Source of the DNA: Pseudomonas sp. TMP9
Lineage (GTDB): Bacteria > Pseudomonadota > Gammaproteobacteria > Pseudomonadales > Pseudomonadaceae
Length of the DNA: 64,000 nt
NCBI RefSeq assembly: GCF_037943105.1
Contig: NZ_CP149803.1
Span: 1,674,001-1,738,000, forward strand
Reading direction: 5' to 3'
A program made the translations under genes and the position numbers. The notes below the pieces were generated by a model. The model searched no databases. It had not been told where the DNA came from and worked only from the letters and a program-made list of their open reading frames with translations. This document shows, in pieces, positions 19,831-28,765 of this stretch. Position 1 is the first letter of the stretch, and every line of letters starts with the position of its first letter.

Positions 19831-20943
19831 GGCGGCCGCAAAATCTGAGTGCAACACCTGACCTTTCCGGTACGGTGCTGCCCCTATGTCTTATACCGAA
19901 CTCAGCGTTGAAGAGCGCGCCACCATTCAAATCGGTCGTGCCCAGGGCTTCAGCCTGCGCGAGATTGCCTGCTTGATCACTCGATCCCCTTCGACCATCA
20001 GCCGGGAGTTGCGGCGTAATCAAGGTGCCTGTGGCGGCTACTCGGCCCGGGTGGCACAACAGCAGATGCAAGCCCGCCGGCAGGTGTGTCGACCGATGCG
20101 AAAGCTGTTGCCGGGTAGCGAGCGCTTCGCGTTGGTGACCCATATGCTGCGTGAGCGTTTGTCTCCCGAGCAGATTGCCGGCAAGCTGCGCAGCATGAAT
20201 ATTCCCAGCCTCAGAGAGGCCTACGTCTGTCGCGAGACGATCTATAACGCGATTTATGCCCTGCCGGTCGGCGAGCTGCGTAAGGAGTTGATCATCTGCT
20301 TGCGCCAAAGCAAGACGACGCGCAGACCGCGCTCTGGCGGCGTGGATCGGCGCGGCCAGATCCCTGAAATGGTCAGCATTCACGTGCGCCCCCCTGAAAT
20401 CGAAGACCGGCTTATGCCGGGGCATTGGGAAGGCGACTTGATCAAGGGTAAAGCCAACGCCTCATCTGTAGGCACGTTGGTGGAGCGCACCAGTGGTTAC
20501 TTGATGCTGGTGAAGATGAACGACGCGACGGCGACCTCGGCGATGGAGGGCTTCAGTGCAGCGCTCAATGGCATGCCGTTTGCGATGCGCAAGAGCATGA
20601 CCTACGACCAAGGACGGGAGATGGCGCGGCACGCTGAGATCACCCAGAAAACGGGTGTAGCGATCTTCTTCTGTGACCCTCATAGCCCTTGGCAGCGAGG
20701 TAGCAACGAAAACATCAATGGCCTGATCCGCCAGTACCTGCCCAAAGGCACAGACCTGTCGGTACACAGCCAGGCAGAGTTGGATGCCATCGCTCTGCAA
20801 CTGAACATGCGGCCGCGTAAGCGCTTCGACTTCAAGTGCCCCATCGAAGTTATGGGCGAGGTGATGCAAGCAGCCATGACAATGCGGCATGATGCTCCGA
20901 CTTCAATTCATTAACCGTGTTGCACTCAGCTCCTGCAACCGCC
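19831..20943 (+). mobile_element. IS30-family insertion sequence, copy 1
   Basis: The element is 1113 bp and has imperfect terminal inverted repeats. Its left end reads GGCGGCCGCAAAATCTGAG, and the reverse of its right end reads GGCGGTTGCAGGAGCTGAG; both continue TGCAACAC. A second copy of the same length lies at 40442-41554 in the opposite orientation. I see no clear target duplication for this copy. Confidence 0.9.
19886..20914 (+). CDS. IS30-family transposase
   Basis: The 342-residue DDE transposase has an N-terminal helix-turn-helix (LREIACLITRSPSTISRELR) and a C-terminal catalytic core. The acidic triad is visible in GHWEGDLIKG, TYDQGREMA and the ENINGLIRQYLPKG segment. The protein is identical to the one encoded on the opposite strand at 40471-41499, so one copy has recently arisen from the other or both from a third source. 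The frame is intact and the element looks active. It sits between the cdi immunity gene and the RTX gene pair. Confidence 0.96.
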   Translation: MSYTELSVEERATIQIGRAQGFSLREIACLITRSPSTISRELRRNQGACGGYSARVAQQQMQARRQVCRPMRKLLPGSERFALVTHMLRERLSPEQIAGKLRSMNIPSLREAYVCRETIYNAIYALPVGELRKELIICLRQSKTTRRPRSGGVDRRGQIPEMVSIHVRPPEIEDRLMPGHWEGDLIKGKANASSVGTLVERTSGYLMLVKMNDATATSAMEGFSAALNGMPFAMRKSMTYDQGREMARHAEITQKTGVAIFFCDPHSPWQRGSNENINGLIRQYLPKGTDLSVHSQAELDAIALQLNMRPRKRFDFKCPIEVMGEVMQAAMTMRHDAPTSIH

Positions 20944-20986
20944 CTCCCCCTTTTTTGATAGTTAATTAATTGGTAGGAGTATGCTA

Positions 20987-21724
20987 ATGCAAGATGTAGC
21001 AATTAAGCGGTGGGGAAGGTATTTAAAGTCTGTTAAGTGGCTTGTGCTGGTTGGCTTTTCATTAACAGTGTTGGGTTGGTGTAAATACAAGGCTAATTAC
21101 AGTGCTCCTGCTACGAATACCGATGCTTACCGGGCTTTGCATGGGGCATACTGGGAGCAGTCTAGTGATTTGAAAATAGGTGGCGTGTTATTTCGCTTTC
21201 CTGTCGGGTATATGCCGGAGCCCTATACCGACACGCGCGATGTACGACAAATTTTTAAGGGTAAGGCAGTTCGGGCGAATGTATTTGTCGACCTAAGCAT
21301 GGGGGAACCATTGCCCACATCGAGACGCGCCGAAGGTGCTAATGTCGTTCGCATCGAAATAATTGATAGCGGTTATGAATCCGACAAGAGCATCGAAAAC
21401 TACTTCAAAGAGTGGCGCTGGAAATCCATCAGGGATCGCCATGAATTGGGGCTGCGAGAATATGTTAAGGAGCGTGTGGGTGGTGGTTGGGGGAAAATCA
21501 CCTATGAACCGCTTGATCCCCAGATAAAAACCCCGCTCGGTGGCCGCTTTATCTTTTTGTGCGCGGGCGAAACCCCAGAAAATCCGGGGGGGTGCATGAC
21601 CTACTTCCAGCACCCCCGTGGCCCTCAGATTAAATACTACTTCGGACCTGAGTTTTTCCTTAACTGGAAGGCAGTCAATGCAGAAGTGATTAAATTTGTT
21701 GATTCATTAATAGTAGAAGAATAG
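20987..21724 (+). CDS. Membrane-anchored protein of unknown function, RTX gene partner
   Basis: I do not recognise this protein of about 245 residues. One hydrophobic helix lies near the N-terminus (WLVLVGFSLTVLGWC). The remaining part is soluble and presumably periplasmic, with a short Cys-containing stretch (FLCAGETPENPGGCMTYF). I prefer ATG 20987 because AGGAG lies 8 bp ahead of it; ATG 20981 is too close to that site. The gene ends 12 bp before the RTX-repeat gene, so the two form an operon. By analogy with other secreted toxin loci it may be an immunity protein for that RTX protein, but this is inference from arrangement alone. Confidence 0.7.
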   Translation: MQDVAIKRWGRYLKSVKWLVLVGFSLTVLGWCKYKANYSAPATNTDAYRALHGAYWEQSSDLKIGGVLFRFPVGYMPEPYTDTRDVRQIFKGKAVRANVFVDLSMGEPLPTSRRAEGANVVRIEIIDSGYESDKSIENYFKEWRWKSIRDRHELGLREYVKERVGGGWGKITYEPLDPQIKTPLGGRFIFLCAGETPENPGGCMTYFQHPRGPQIKYYFGPEFFLNWKAVNAEVIKFVDSLIVEE

Positions 21725-21736
21725 GGAAGTTCAGAC

Positions 21737-23992
21737 ATGAATATATTTCTCACTCAAGAACAGCATGGTCAAATTAGTGCGCTGTTTGCAGAAGGGCCGA
21801 AAAATCAAAGCACATCCAATCCATTAGGCGATTACAGCCATATTTATCAGTTTATCGCTGACATGCTGGGCTCTGTGCTTGGGGGAAGTGGCGATGATGT
21901 GCAAACTTGGTTACATGGCGCGGCTCAGGCGAATGCTGGCCAAGGTGCGTACTCCGCTATGATTCGTGCCTATTCGGCGCAACAGATGGTCTTGCGCGGT
22001 GTCGAGTATTCTGATGAGTTGATGCAGTTGGCCTCGAACAAGGTGGCTGAGAGGGCGCTGGAGGACATTCTCAGTACCGACCGAATCCAGCCAGACGGAA
22101 CTTGGTTGTTTCCCACTATTGACGAGATAGCCGAAAGAGATGCTACCGGTGTGGGTGAAGTTCTTTTTGCAGAACTGCCTTTTGGCGACAGTGCTAGGGA
22201 TCCTTTGGCTGGTGGCGGCGTCAACGCAGGCTGGGCTGGATCAATCTTATTTAGCGGCCTTAACTCTAATCAGACTTGGCGCTTGCTGAGTTCGGGAGAT
22301 GGCCAGCAAGTGGATCGCCTTGATGACTTAAAAAACCTTCTGTTTGCATATGACTCTTATCGTACAGCTTGGGAAGCAGCGCTATTTGCTGGCTTTGATA
22401 GTTTTACTTCGTTTCAATCATTTATCGATCAAACCCTTCCCGATATTGGAATCCTTGCCGAAACGCTCTGGGAGGCGAAGGGCAATCCTTATGAGCTATG
22501 GGCGTTAATATCTAAATCGCTCACATACATCTTGCCTGAAGAGGCTAAGCCTTTCGGTACCCTGATTGAACAGGTTGGCCTTAGCCGTGTATTAGACATG
22601 ATTCGTGGCGCTACACAAGGCCAAGTGGTTGAGTCAACCGAAGAGGTTATGTTTACGCTTATTGCTCAATCTTTTTTTGCTTCATATGGCACTGCGCAAC
22701 TTCAAGCAGCCAGTGTGCAGTTGCTACCTGAAGACCCTTCAGCTTTAGCAGAGCTTGCTCGTACTGACATTAGTGCGCGTGCTGCGCTAGCCGCATTATC
22801 AGTGATTAGAGTACCAGTTGAGTTTTCGGCGGGCCAGAGACTCAGTCTTTACAACGAGCAAACAGGCACTGGCAAAATTACTGATGAGTGGATTACTGAT
22901 CGCTCCAATATGTTGGCTGGCCTGATCACGAAGTGGACTATTAGCGAGAATCAACAAGTTACCGACTATGCCGCCAAGGACGGCTTCGATTACCAAGATA
23001 TTGCCAGCGGCATTGATGTACTAGTTATGCCTGACCCGGTAGGTGGCTTTAATCCGTTGGTTCACCGCGTTTACTTTGGAGGCGATAGTGCGGACGTCCT
23101 CGAAGGCAACAAAGGCAACGACCGTCTCTACGGCGGTGCCGGTAACGACGTTCTTAAAGGCGAAGACGGAAACGACTACCTTGAAGGTGGGAGCGGCAAC
23201 GATCAACTCTACGGTGGCAAGGGTAATGACACTCTGGTCGGCGTTGCTGAGAATGATCACCTTTACGGTGGTGAAGGTGACGACCTGCTAAAAGGTGGTG
23301 CCGGCAATGAGCACTATTATTATGAGAAAGATGGTGGCTACGACATAATCGAAGATCAGTCCGGATCCAATACATTGCATTTGTTTGGGCGGGCGGTTGG
23401 GGAAATATATTCAATAGGCGGTTCCAGTTATGAATTTACAGATGATTATGATAATGCGTATCGTCGTAGCGAAAATGGTGATCTGCATGTTCTGATTAAG
23501 GGTGAGGCAGGCGGTCAAGTTACTATCCGTAAGTTTTTTACCGGCTCAGGGTTTGCCAATAATTTTAATATTTCGGTTTCTGAGAAAGATCAGCCTGTAA
23601 TCGCACCGCCTGCAGTTTCTGGTGGAGCGCATGTGGTTGATAAAGGGGTGCTTGGAAAGGCTTCATATATTGATAAAACAGATGGTTCTATAAGCTCTGT
23701 TGATTATTATGTTAAGGGTAATTATCAAGCTCGGATTGATTCCAAGGACGATAAAGATGATCTTGGCAAAAGCCTCGACCAGTCTTTTCTGAATGGAACG
23801 TCAATTGTTTATGATGCGTCATTGTATAACACCCTTGAATTTGAGGGTGGTGATAAGAATGACAGTATATATGGTAGTGATTCTGTATTTAGTGATCGGC
23901 TAAACGGAATGGGTGGTGATGATTATATTGATGGTCGCGCCGGGAGTGATCATATAGTTGGAGCGGCGTTTTGCAAGGTAGTTGTCGCGTAA
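21737..23992 (+). CDS. RTX-repeat protein, C-terminus cut off by IS3
   Basis: The frame encodes 751 residues, the last few from IS DNA. Residues 1-430 form a helical region with no recognised catalytic motif. Residues about 448-525 hold tandem glycine/aspartate RTX nonapeptides (GGAGNDVL, GGSGNDQLYGG), which bind calcium outside the cell after type I secretion. A second, weaker cluster (about 725-742, MGGDDYIDGRAGSD) begins just where the IS3 element at 23972 interrupts the gene. The normal C-terminal type I secretion signal is therefore missing, and the product is probably not exported. No type I exporter genes lie in the window. It may be a toxin, adhesin or lipase-like exoprotein; the family is uncertain. 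Confidence 0.8.
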   Translation: MNIFLTQEQHGQISALFAEGPKNQSTSNPLGDYSHIYQFIADMLGSVLGGSGDDVQTWLHGAAQANAGQGAYSAMIRAYSAQQMVLRGVEYSDELMQLASNKVAERALEDILSTDRIQPDGTWLFPTIDEIAERDATGVGEVLFAELPFGDSARDPLAGGGVNAGWAGSILFSGLNSNQTWRLLSSGDGQQVDRLDDLKNLLFAYDSYRTAWEAALFAGFDSFTSFQSFIDQTLPDIGILAETLWEAKGNPYELWALISKSLTYILPEEAKPFGTLIEQVGLSRVLDMIRGATQGQVVESTEEVMFTLIAQSFFASYGTAQLQAASVQLLPEDPSALAELARTDISARAALAALSVIRVPVEFSAGQRLSLYNEQTGTGKITDEWITDRSNMLAGLITKWTISENQQVTDYAAKDGFDYQDIASGIDVLVMPDPVGGFNPLVHRVYFGGDSADVLEGNKGNDRLYGGAGNDVLKGEDGNDYLEGGSGNDQLYGGKGNDTLVGVAENDHLYGGEGDDLLKGGAGNEHYYYEKDGGYDIIEDQSGSNTLHLFGRAVGEIYSIGGSSYEFTDDYDNAYRRSENGDLHVLIKGEAGGQVTIRKFFTGSGFANNFNISVSEKDQPVIAPPAVSGGAHVVDKGVLGKASYIDKTDGSISSVDYYVKGNYQARIDSKDDKDDLGKSLDQSFLNGTSIVYDASLYNTLEFEGGDKNDSIYGSDSVFSDRLNGMGGDDYIDGRAGSDHIVGAAFCKVVVA

Positions 23993-24001
23993 GCCGTGTG
24001 T

Positions 24002-25060
24002 TTAAGCTGCTATTTTCAGTGCTGGCTGCTCCCTCTCTGGGTTGAGTGTGACGGTGCCAATAGGTTGCCAATTTCGCGTTGCACCTGACCAGCGATGCGG
24101 GTGTTTATGACGGGCTTGCTGGTACAGCGCATGACGCTGCGCTAGCACTTCTTTATCCTCTCCACGGTGGCGCTGTGCAGGCGTTACGAAGCGGATGCGG
24201 CTGTGGCGGTGCTCATGGCTGTACCAGCGGATGAAGTCGCGTACCCAGCTGCGTGCTGCGTCCAAATCGGCAAAGCCATCCTGCGGCCATTGCGGGCAAT
24301 ATTTCAGGGTTCTAAACAGCGATTCTGAGTAGGGGTTGTCGTTGCTCACCCGCGGTCGTCCGCGCGATGGGGTGATGCCCAGGTCGTACAACTTGCTCAG
24401 CAGCGTCACCGATTTCATTGGCGCGCCATTGTCCGAGTGCAGCACCAAGGGTTGCCCCGCGCAGCGTTCGCCGAGCACGGTACGCTGCATCAGTTCGGCC
24501 GCCCGCTCGCCGCTTTCTTGCTCGTAAACCTCCCAGCCTACGGCCTTGCGGCTGTAGATGTCCTCGATCAAATACAGGTAGTAATACTGCCCGCGCACTG
24601 GCGACGGCAGGTAGGTAATGTCCCATGACCAGACCTGATTGCTCTTGGTTGCGCTGTGCGTAGTCGGTGCGGCGTGCTTGTGCGGCGCATGGCTACGGCC
24701 GCGTTGGTGCTGCTGATCAGCGGCTTTCAGCACGCGGTAAAAGGTGGCTTCTGAGGCCAGGTAGCGGCCTTGATCGGCCAGCCTTGGCACGATCTGACTC
24801 GGCGGTAAGCTGGCGAATGGCGGGCTGTTGCAGACATCCAGAATGGTGCGGCGCTCATCGGCACCCAGGGCGTTGCTCGGCCTCGGACGTCGCGTGGTCG
24901 TACGCTCATCGGCCTGTATCACTGGTGTCAGCGCCCAGCGTTGCAAGCTGCGTAGCGACAGGCCGATCTCTGCACTGGCAATCGCCTTGCGCGCACCCGA
25001 CGCGACGGCCAGGTTAAAGCGTTCAACGAGCTGTTGCCGTTCTGGCAGTGAGGTCATACG
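24002..25060 (-). CDS. IS3-family transposase OrfB
   Basis: This is the catalytic integrase-type half of the transposase, about 352 residues from ATG 25060 (MTSLPERQQLVERFNLAV). An HTH_21-like region comes first, then the rve domain with the DDE triad in SWDITYLPSP, LHSDNGAPMKS and NPYSESLFRTLKY. It overlaps the end of orfA by 7 bp, so a -1 frameshift fusion product, as in other IS3 elements, is expected. A diverged, truncated relative lies at 39401-40132. Confidence 0.93.
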   Translation of the reverse strand, partial: RMTSLPERQQLVERFNLAVASGARKAIASAEIGLSLRSLQRWALTPVIQADERTTTRRPRPSNALGADERRTILDVCNSPPFASLPPSQIVPRLADQGRYLASEATFYRVLKAADQQHQRGRSHAPHKHAAPTTHSATKSNQVWSWDITYLPSPVRGQYYYLYLIEDIYSRKAVGWEVYEQESGERAAELMQRTVLGERCAGQPLVLHSDNGAPMKSVTLLSKLYDLGITPSRGRPRVSNDNPYSESLFRTLKYCPQWPQDGFADLDAARSWVRDFIRWYSHEHRHSRIRFVTPAQRHRGEDKEVLAQRHALYQQARHKHPHRWSGATRNWQPIGTVTLNPEREQPALKIAA

Positions 25061-25554
25061 TCCTCGCTGTCGTTTCCCCAGAAGGCATTCATCTTTTTTC
25101 GCAGCACCAATATGGCGGCGGTTTCCGCCAGCGCCTTGTCCTTGCGGCGCAACTCGCGCTCCAATTCGGTAATGCGTTTCTTGTCGGCACGTACTTGATC
25201 TCGCTCGGCCTTGAGCTGCGCTTTGGCGGACAGCTGGCCCGTGATGCAGGCTTGACGCCACGCGCTGATTTGCTCGGGGTACAAGCCCTTGCTGCGGCAG
25301 TATTCGCTAAGCTCGATCTCGCTCAGGGTGGACGCATGTAATACCGCTGCGAACTTGGCTTCAGCCGGCCAGTCATCGGCGTTGTTCTTGTCTCCGGGCA
25401 CTACCGCGCCTCCTGCTTTGAGCTTCGTGCGCCAAGCATACAGGGTGGCCTGGGAGATGCCTTCTTGACGCGACAACTCGGCCACGGACATGTTTTGCGG
25501 CGGCAGTAATTTACGAATAAGGGCCGCTTTACGCTCAGGTGAATAGCTCGACAT
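25054..25554 (-). CDS. IS3-family transposase OrfA
   Basis: The 166-residue protein has an N-terminal helix-turn-helix (MSVAELSRQEGISQATLYAW) and a C-terminal leucine/charged coiled coil (KKRITELERELRRKDKAL). This is the standard DNA-binding and oligomerisation partner of OrfB. Start ATG 25554 was chosen over an upstream in-frame start because an AGAGAG ribosome-binding site precedes it and the product begins with the family's usual MSSYSPERK run. Confidence 0.92.
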   Translation of the reverse strand: MSSYSPERKAALIRKLLPPQNMSVAELSRQEGISQATLYAWRTKLKAGGAVVPGDKNNADDWPAEAKFAAVLHASTLSEIELSEYCRSKGLYPEQISAWRQACITGQLSAKAQLKAERDQVRADKKRITELERELRRKDKALAETAAILVLRKKMNAFWGNDSEDV

Positions 25555-25730
25555 TACAGCTCTCTTTGACGCCCCCGATCTATCGTTTTGATAAAACAGC
25601 TCAGGCGACAACTAGCCTGACACCGGGGGGGCGCGAGAAAGAACAGCTAAGGATGGTCTGAAAAAGGTTTTCCTCGAAAAATTCAGCCTAGTAACCATGT
25701 GGGTTAGAGGACCGCGATTTGGCGAAACAG

Positions 25731-26325
25731 GGCCTTTTCAGAGCTTCCCTAAAGAAAATCGGCGGCATGGAGTTCTACGATGTGCATTTCAGCTACATCG
25801 ACAACGAAACGCTCGAAGAGCATTTCGTTATGGTGGAAGAGCAGGGCGGTGGTGGACTGATTCCCGAAGGGTCAGGTAAACCTGGTTTAATCCACGCCAT
25901 CGGCTTGAGCCGCAAAGGTATGCCTGGGCTGTACCGGATCGTACTGCAAGTCACCAAGCGCAGCGGCAGGCTTGCTACATCCGGGCTTTGGAATTTCAGC
26001 AGCGCCGCGCAAGGAGCAAGTCAGGATCGCTTCCGACCACTTCAAGGCGAACGCTCCGCGCATCAGCCAAAGTGCTAGAGCATGACTTTCATCTGCATAT
26101 GGTCTAAATACAAAAAACCGAGCCGCTGACCCATTTGGCACTGCCAAGTTTGGTTGCTTTTGCTTCAGGACTCATGGGTCGCCCAGCTCAAGGCCAGATG
26201 GTGGTGTTGGGTGACATGAGCCTTGGTGGCAGCGTTACGCCGGTTGAAAGTATTGTCGAGTGCCTACAGGTTGCTTTCGATGCTGGTGGAAAGCGTGTTT
26301 GCTTACCGATGAGCAGTGCTAAGGC
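25731..26325 (+). pseudogene. brxL: Decayed BREX protein BrxL (Lon-like C-terminal domain)
   Basis: Conceptual translation gives pieces of the C-terminal Lon-protease-like region of BrxL. The first piece has LKKIGGMEFYDVHFSYID, then EEHFVMVEEQGGGGLIPEG and a GLYRIVLQVT run. The second has PSLVAFASGLMGRPAQGQ, then MVVLGDMSLGGSVTPV and AFDAGGKRVCLPMSSAK. Between them the frame shifts near 25990 and again near 26085, and there is an in-frame TAA near 26104. The N-terminal AAA+ part is missing, probably lost at the IS3 element upstream. No other BREX genes occur in the window. This is a remnant of a phage-defence locus and is not functional. Confidence 0.82.
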
Positions 26326-26579
26326 GCTGTATTGGGGCGCAATACAGCAGCACGATCTTGGAGGTTGGATTAAGCGCGTGAGTCAGGGAAATCCAGCGCG
26401 TCCGTTGGATCTGGCGGCGATGGTGCCTCGCTTAGCCATTGCTGCAGTCATGCTGGCAACTCCTTGCTCCAGAAGAGACATCACGGCGCTGACTGAGATA
26501 GGGACATAATCAGGTTAGGTTTTATGAATAACACCGGCGCAGCTGGCTGACGAAGGCTAGTTTTTCAGCACGCCGCTCT

Positions 26580-27899
26580 TCACGTGTGGGTAGCCGCCAG
26601 TAAGTTCACACACAGGCCGTCATCTGTATTTACAAACTCAAGCTCACAGCCATAGCGCTCGGCGATGGCCTTGACGATCGAAAGCCCAAGCCCGCTGCCC
26701 TGGCTGCTTGAGTTGCGCCAGAAGCGTTCTGTCAGCTTGGCGAGCTTGTCCGGGGCGACTCCAGGCCCGAAGTCGCGCACGCTAAAGCAGAGTTTACCCT
26801 GACGAAATTGCACACTCAGGCTTACAGCGGTACCCGGTGGGGTATGTAGCTGGGCGTTTTCCAGCAGGTTGCGCAGCGCAGCAATTGCCAGAGTCCGCGG
26901 CATGTCCAGCAAGCGCTGCGCGCTGGCGTCGAGCAGCTGCAGTTCGATGGGTGGCTTGCCTTGTTGCTGAGCATCGCTAATGGCCATTTGTGCCACTTCT
27001 GCTGCGCTGTACTGCAGGTTTTCGTCAAACGGCAGGCGGCCCTCCACTCGGGCCAGTAGCAGCAACTGCTCGAGGGTCTGATGCAGGCGGTCGGCACCCG
27101 CTTCGGCGTTGGCCAATGCCTGGCGGGCCGCTTCCCCTTCGGTCATCCCAGCCACTTGCAGGTGGGTCTTGATCGCCGTCAGCGGGCTACGCAGTTCATG
27201 CGCGGCATCGTCGGTCAGCCGGCGTTCGCGCTCGATAGTATGGGCGATACGTTGAAACAGTTGATTCTGGGTTGCCACCAGCGGTTGCAGCTCTCGGGGT
27301 AGGCCTTCGATTTGCAAAGGTTCGATACTGTCGGCGCTGCGCTGGGCTAACGCCTGACGGATGCGCCGCAAAGGCGATAGCTCACGGCTGAGGCCAAACC
27401 AGAGCACCAACAGACTGCCCACCAAAGCCAGCAGTACGGGGGCGGCGGCAGCCAACAGAATGGAACGCTTGAGCGTATCGCGCTCATCCAGCCGATCGGC
27501 GGTGGTCACCCGCATATCGCCTTCGACCAAGGTGAAGGTGCGCCAGGTGAGATCGCCAATGGTGCGCTCATTGAAGCCGGTTTCCGTCAAGCCAAATGCA
27601 CTGTTCGGCGCGGCGCGGCTGCTGGCCAGGATTTCCCCGCGCACCGAGCTGATCTGGCAGGCAATGCCTTCAGGTATGCCCAGCTGCTCGGTGCTGAGCG
27701 GTGTAGCGCTTTCCCCCTGTTGCGGTGGCGGCAGCTGGGCTAGCAGTCCGGCAACCATCCGCGCCGAGGAGGCCAGGCGTTGATCGAGCGAGAGCGTCAG
27801 CTGATTACGCAGATCAAACAGCATCCACACGGCGGCCAGCGACCAGAGCAGTACAAATGCAGAACCAAGGATCAGGGTCAGGCGTAGACGCAGGCTCAT
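26580..27899 (-). CDS. dsbS: Sensor histidine kinase DsbS-like
   Basis: The 439-residue inner-membrane kinase has a membrane helix at about 8-28, a periplasmic sensor of about 130 residues, a second helix at about 150-172 and a HAMP segment. The dimerisation/phosphoacceptor box is DDAAHELRSPLTAIKTHLQ. The ATPase domain shows an N box (LRNLLENAQLHTPPG), G1 (VRDFGPGVAP) and G2 (GSGLGLSIVKA). The start codon overlaps the stop of the response-regulator gene by 4 bp, so translation is coupled. The position divergent from dsbD-dsbE-dsbG matches P. aeruginosa DsbRS, which responds to copper and controls disulfide genes. The symbol is assigned on that synteny. Confidence 0.85.
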   Translation of the reverse strand: MSLRLRLTLILGSAFVLLWSLAAVWMLFDLRNQLTLSLDQRLASSARMVAGLLAQLPPPQQGESATPLSTEQLGIPEGIACQISSVRGEILASSRAAPNSAFGLTETGFNERTIGDLTWRTFTLVEGDMRVTTADRLDERDTLKRSILLAAAAPVLLALVGSLLVLWFGLSRELSPLRRIRQALAQRSADSIEPLQIEGLPRELQPLVATQNQLFQRIAHTIERERRLTDDAAHELRSPLTAIKTHLQVAGMTEGEAARQALANAEAGADRLHQTLEQLLLLARVEGRLPFDENLQYSAAEVAQMAISDAQQQGKPPIELQLLDASAQRLLDMPRTLAIAALRNLLENAQLHTPPGTAVSLSVQFRQGKLCFSVRDFGPGVAPDKLAKLTERFWRNSSSQGSGLGLSIVKAIAERYGCELEFVNTDDGLCVNLLAATHT

Positions 27900-28591
27900 G
27901 GGCTGTTGCTCTCGTCAGCGCTGGCAGCATGCCCGGCAGGTCCCAAGCGATAACCCAGGCCACGTACTGTTTCGACGATGCCGTTGCCCAACTTGCGCCG
28001 CAGGTGATGGATATGCACGTTGAGGGCGTTACTTTCGACTTCGCCATCGAGGCCGTACACCGCATCCTTGAGCTGCTCGCCGCTGAGCACCCTCCCCGGA
28101 CTCTGTAGCAACGCCTGCAGCAGCACCTGCTCGCGACGGGACAGATCGACCGGTTGTTCATGCAGAAATGCTTGGCAGGCCACCGGGTCGTAGCGCAGCG
28201 GGCCGTGCTCGACTTGCGGGCTGGCGCGTCCGGCGGCGCGGCGCAGCAATGCATGCAGGCGCGCGGCAAGTTCACGCAGGTCGAAGGGTTTGACCAGGTA
28301 GTCGTCGGCACCGCTTTGCAGGCCGGACACCCGATCAGCTACCGAGTCACGGGCCGTCAGCAACAACACGGGCACGCTCACGCCACGCTGGCGCAGACGA
28401 CGCAAGAGGCTTAAACCATCTTCGTCCGGCAGGCCTAGGTCCAGCACCAGCACGTCGAACTGCACCGTGCGCAGCAGCGCCTCGGCCTCGGCCGCTGTAG
28501 AGGCGTGCATCACGCGAAAGCCTTGGGCGGTAAGCCCGGCCACGACGCCGCTGGCGATCAGGGCATTGTCTTCAGTCAGCAATATGTACAT
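27896..28591 (-). CDS. dsbR: OmpR-family response regulator DsbR-like
   Basis: The 231-residue regulator has an N-terminal receiver domain (phosphoacceptor Asp in VLVLDLGLPDEDG, conserved Thr in LLLTARDS, Lys in DYLVKPFDL). A C-terminal winged helix follows, with VLLQALLQSPGRVLSGEQL and a recognition region VESNALNVHIHHLRRKLG. It is the first gene of the operon with the kinase and is divergent from dsbD. OmpR-type TTAA repeats in the intergenic region are candidate binding sites. A QseB/PmrA-type regulator of another stimulus cannot be excluded by sequence alone; the context favours DsbR. Confidence 0.86.
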   Translation of the reverse strand: MYILLTEDNALIASGVVAGLTAQGFRVMHASTAAEAEALLRTVQFDVLVLDLGLPDEDGLSLLRRLRQRGVSVPVLLLTARDSVADRVSGLQSGADDYLVKPFDLRELAARLHALLRRAAGRASPQVEHGPLRYDPVACQAFLHEQPVDLSRREQVLLQALLQSPGRVLSGEQLKDAVYGLDGEVESNALNVHIHHLRRKLGNGIVETVRGLGYRLGPAGHAASADESNSP

Positions 28592-28633
28592 GGAACCGGT
28601 CCGTGGTGGAGGTTGAAGTATCCGTTGTCAGGA

Positions 28634-28716
28634 TTAAGTCGGCGTTATGCGAGGCAAAGAATGATAACCGGCGACTGTAATTTCCGCCGATTATCACATC
28701 GTTAATCCTGACTTAA
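28634..28716. promoter_or_regulatory. Candidate DsbR boxes in the dsbR/dsbD divergent promoter
   Basis: Two sites with an 11-bp half-site period, as used by OmpR-type dimers, lie in this region. One is TTAA-N7-TTAT at 28634-28648 and the other TTAA-N7-TTAA at 28702-28716. They also form a long inverted repeat (CAGGATTAA at about 28629-28637 and TTAATCCTG at 28702-28710). One site is next to each divergent promoter. Confidence 0.5.
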
Positions 28717-28765
28717 CCGCCAACTGCGATTCTCCGCACCTCGACACTCACAGACGTGGTTATGC

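Larger units (their letters stand above)
23972..25622 (-). mobile_element. IS3-family insertion sequence in the RTX gene
   Basis: The element is about 1651 bp and begins TGCAAGGTAGTTGTCGCG. The reverse of its other end begins TGTCAGGCTAGTTGTCGC, giving imperfect inverted repeats with 5'-TG ends as usual in this family. It carries overlapping orfA and orfB. It interrupts the RTX gene on one side and abuts a brxL remnant on the other. No target duplication is evident, so a deletion next to it is likely. Confidence 0.82.

Noticed and set aside
19822..19842. Target duplication for IS30 copy 1
   Set aside because: The flanks (GGG on the left, CTC on the right) do not match, so no duplication is claimed.
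23090..23300. Short regular repeats that could suggest a CRISPR array
   Set aside because: The repeats are nine-residue RTX motifs in an open frame, without spacers.
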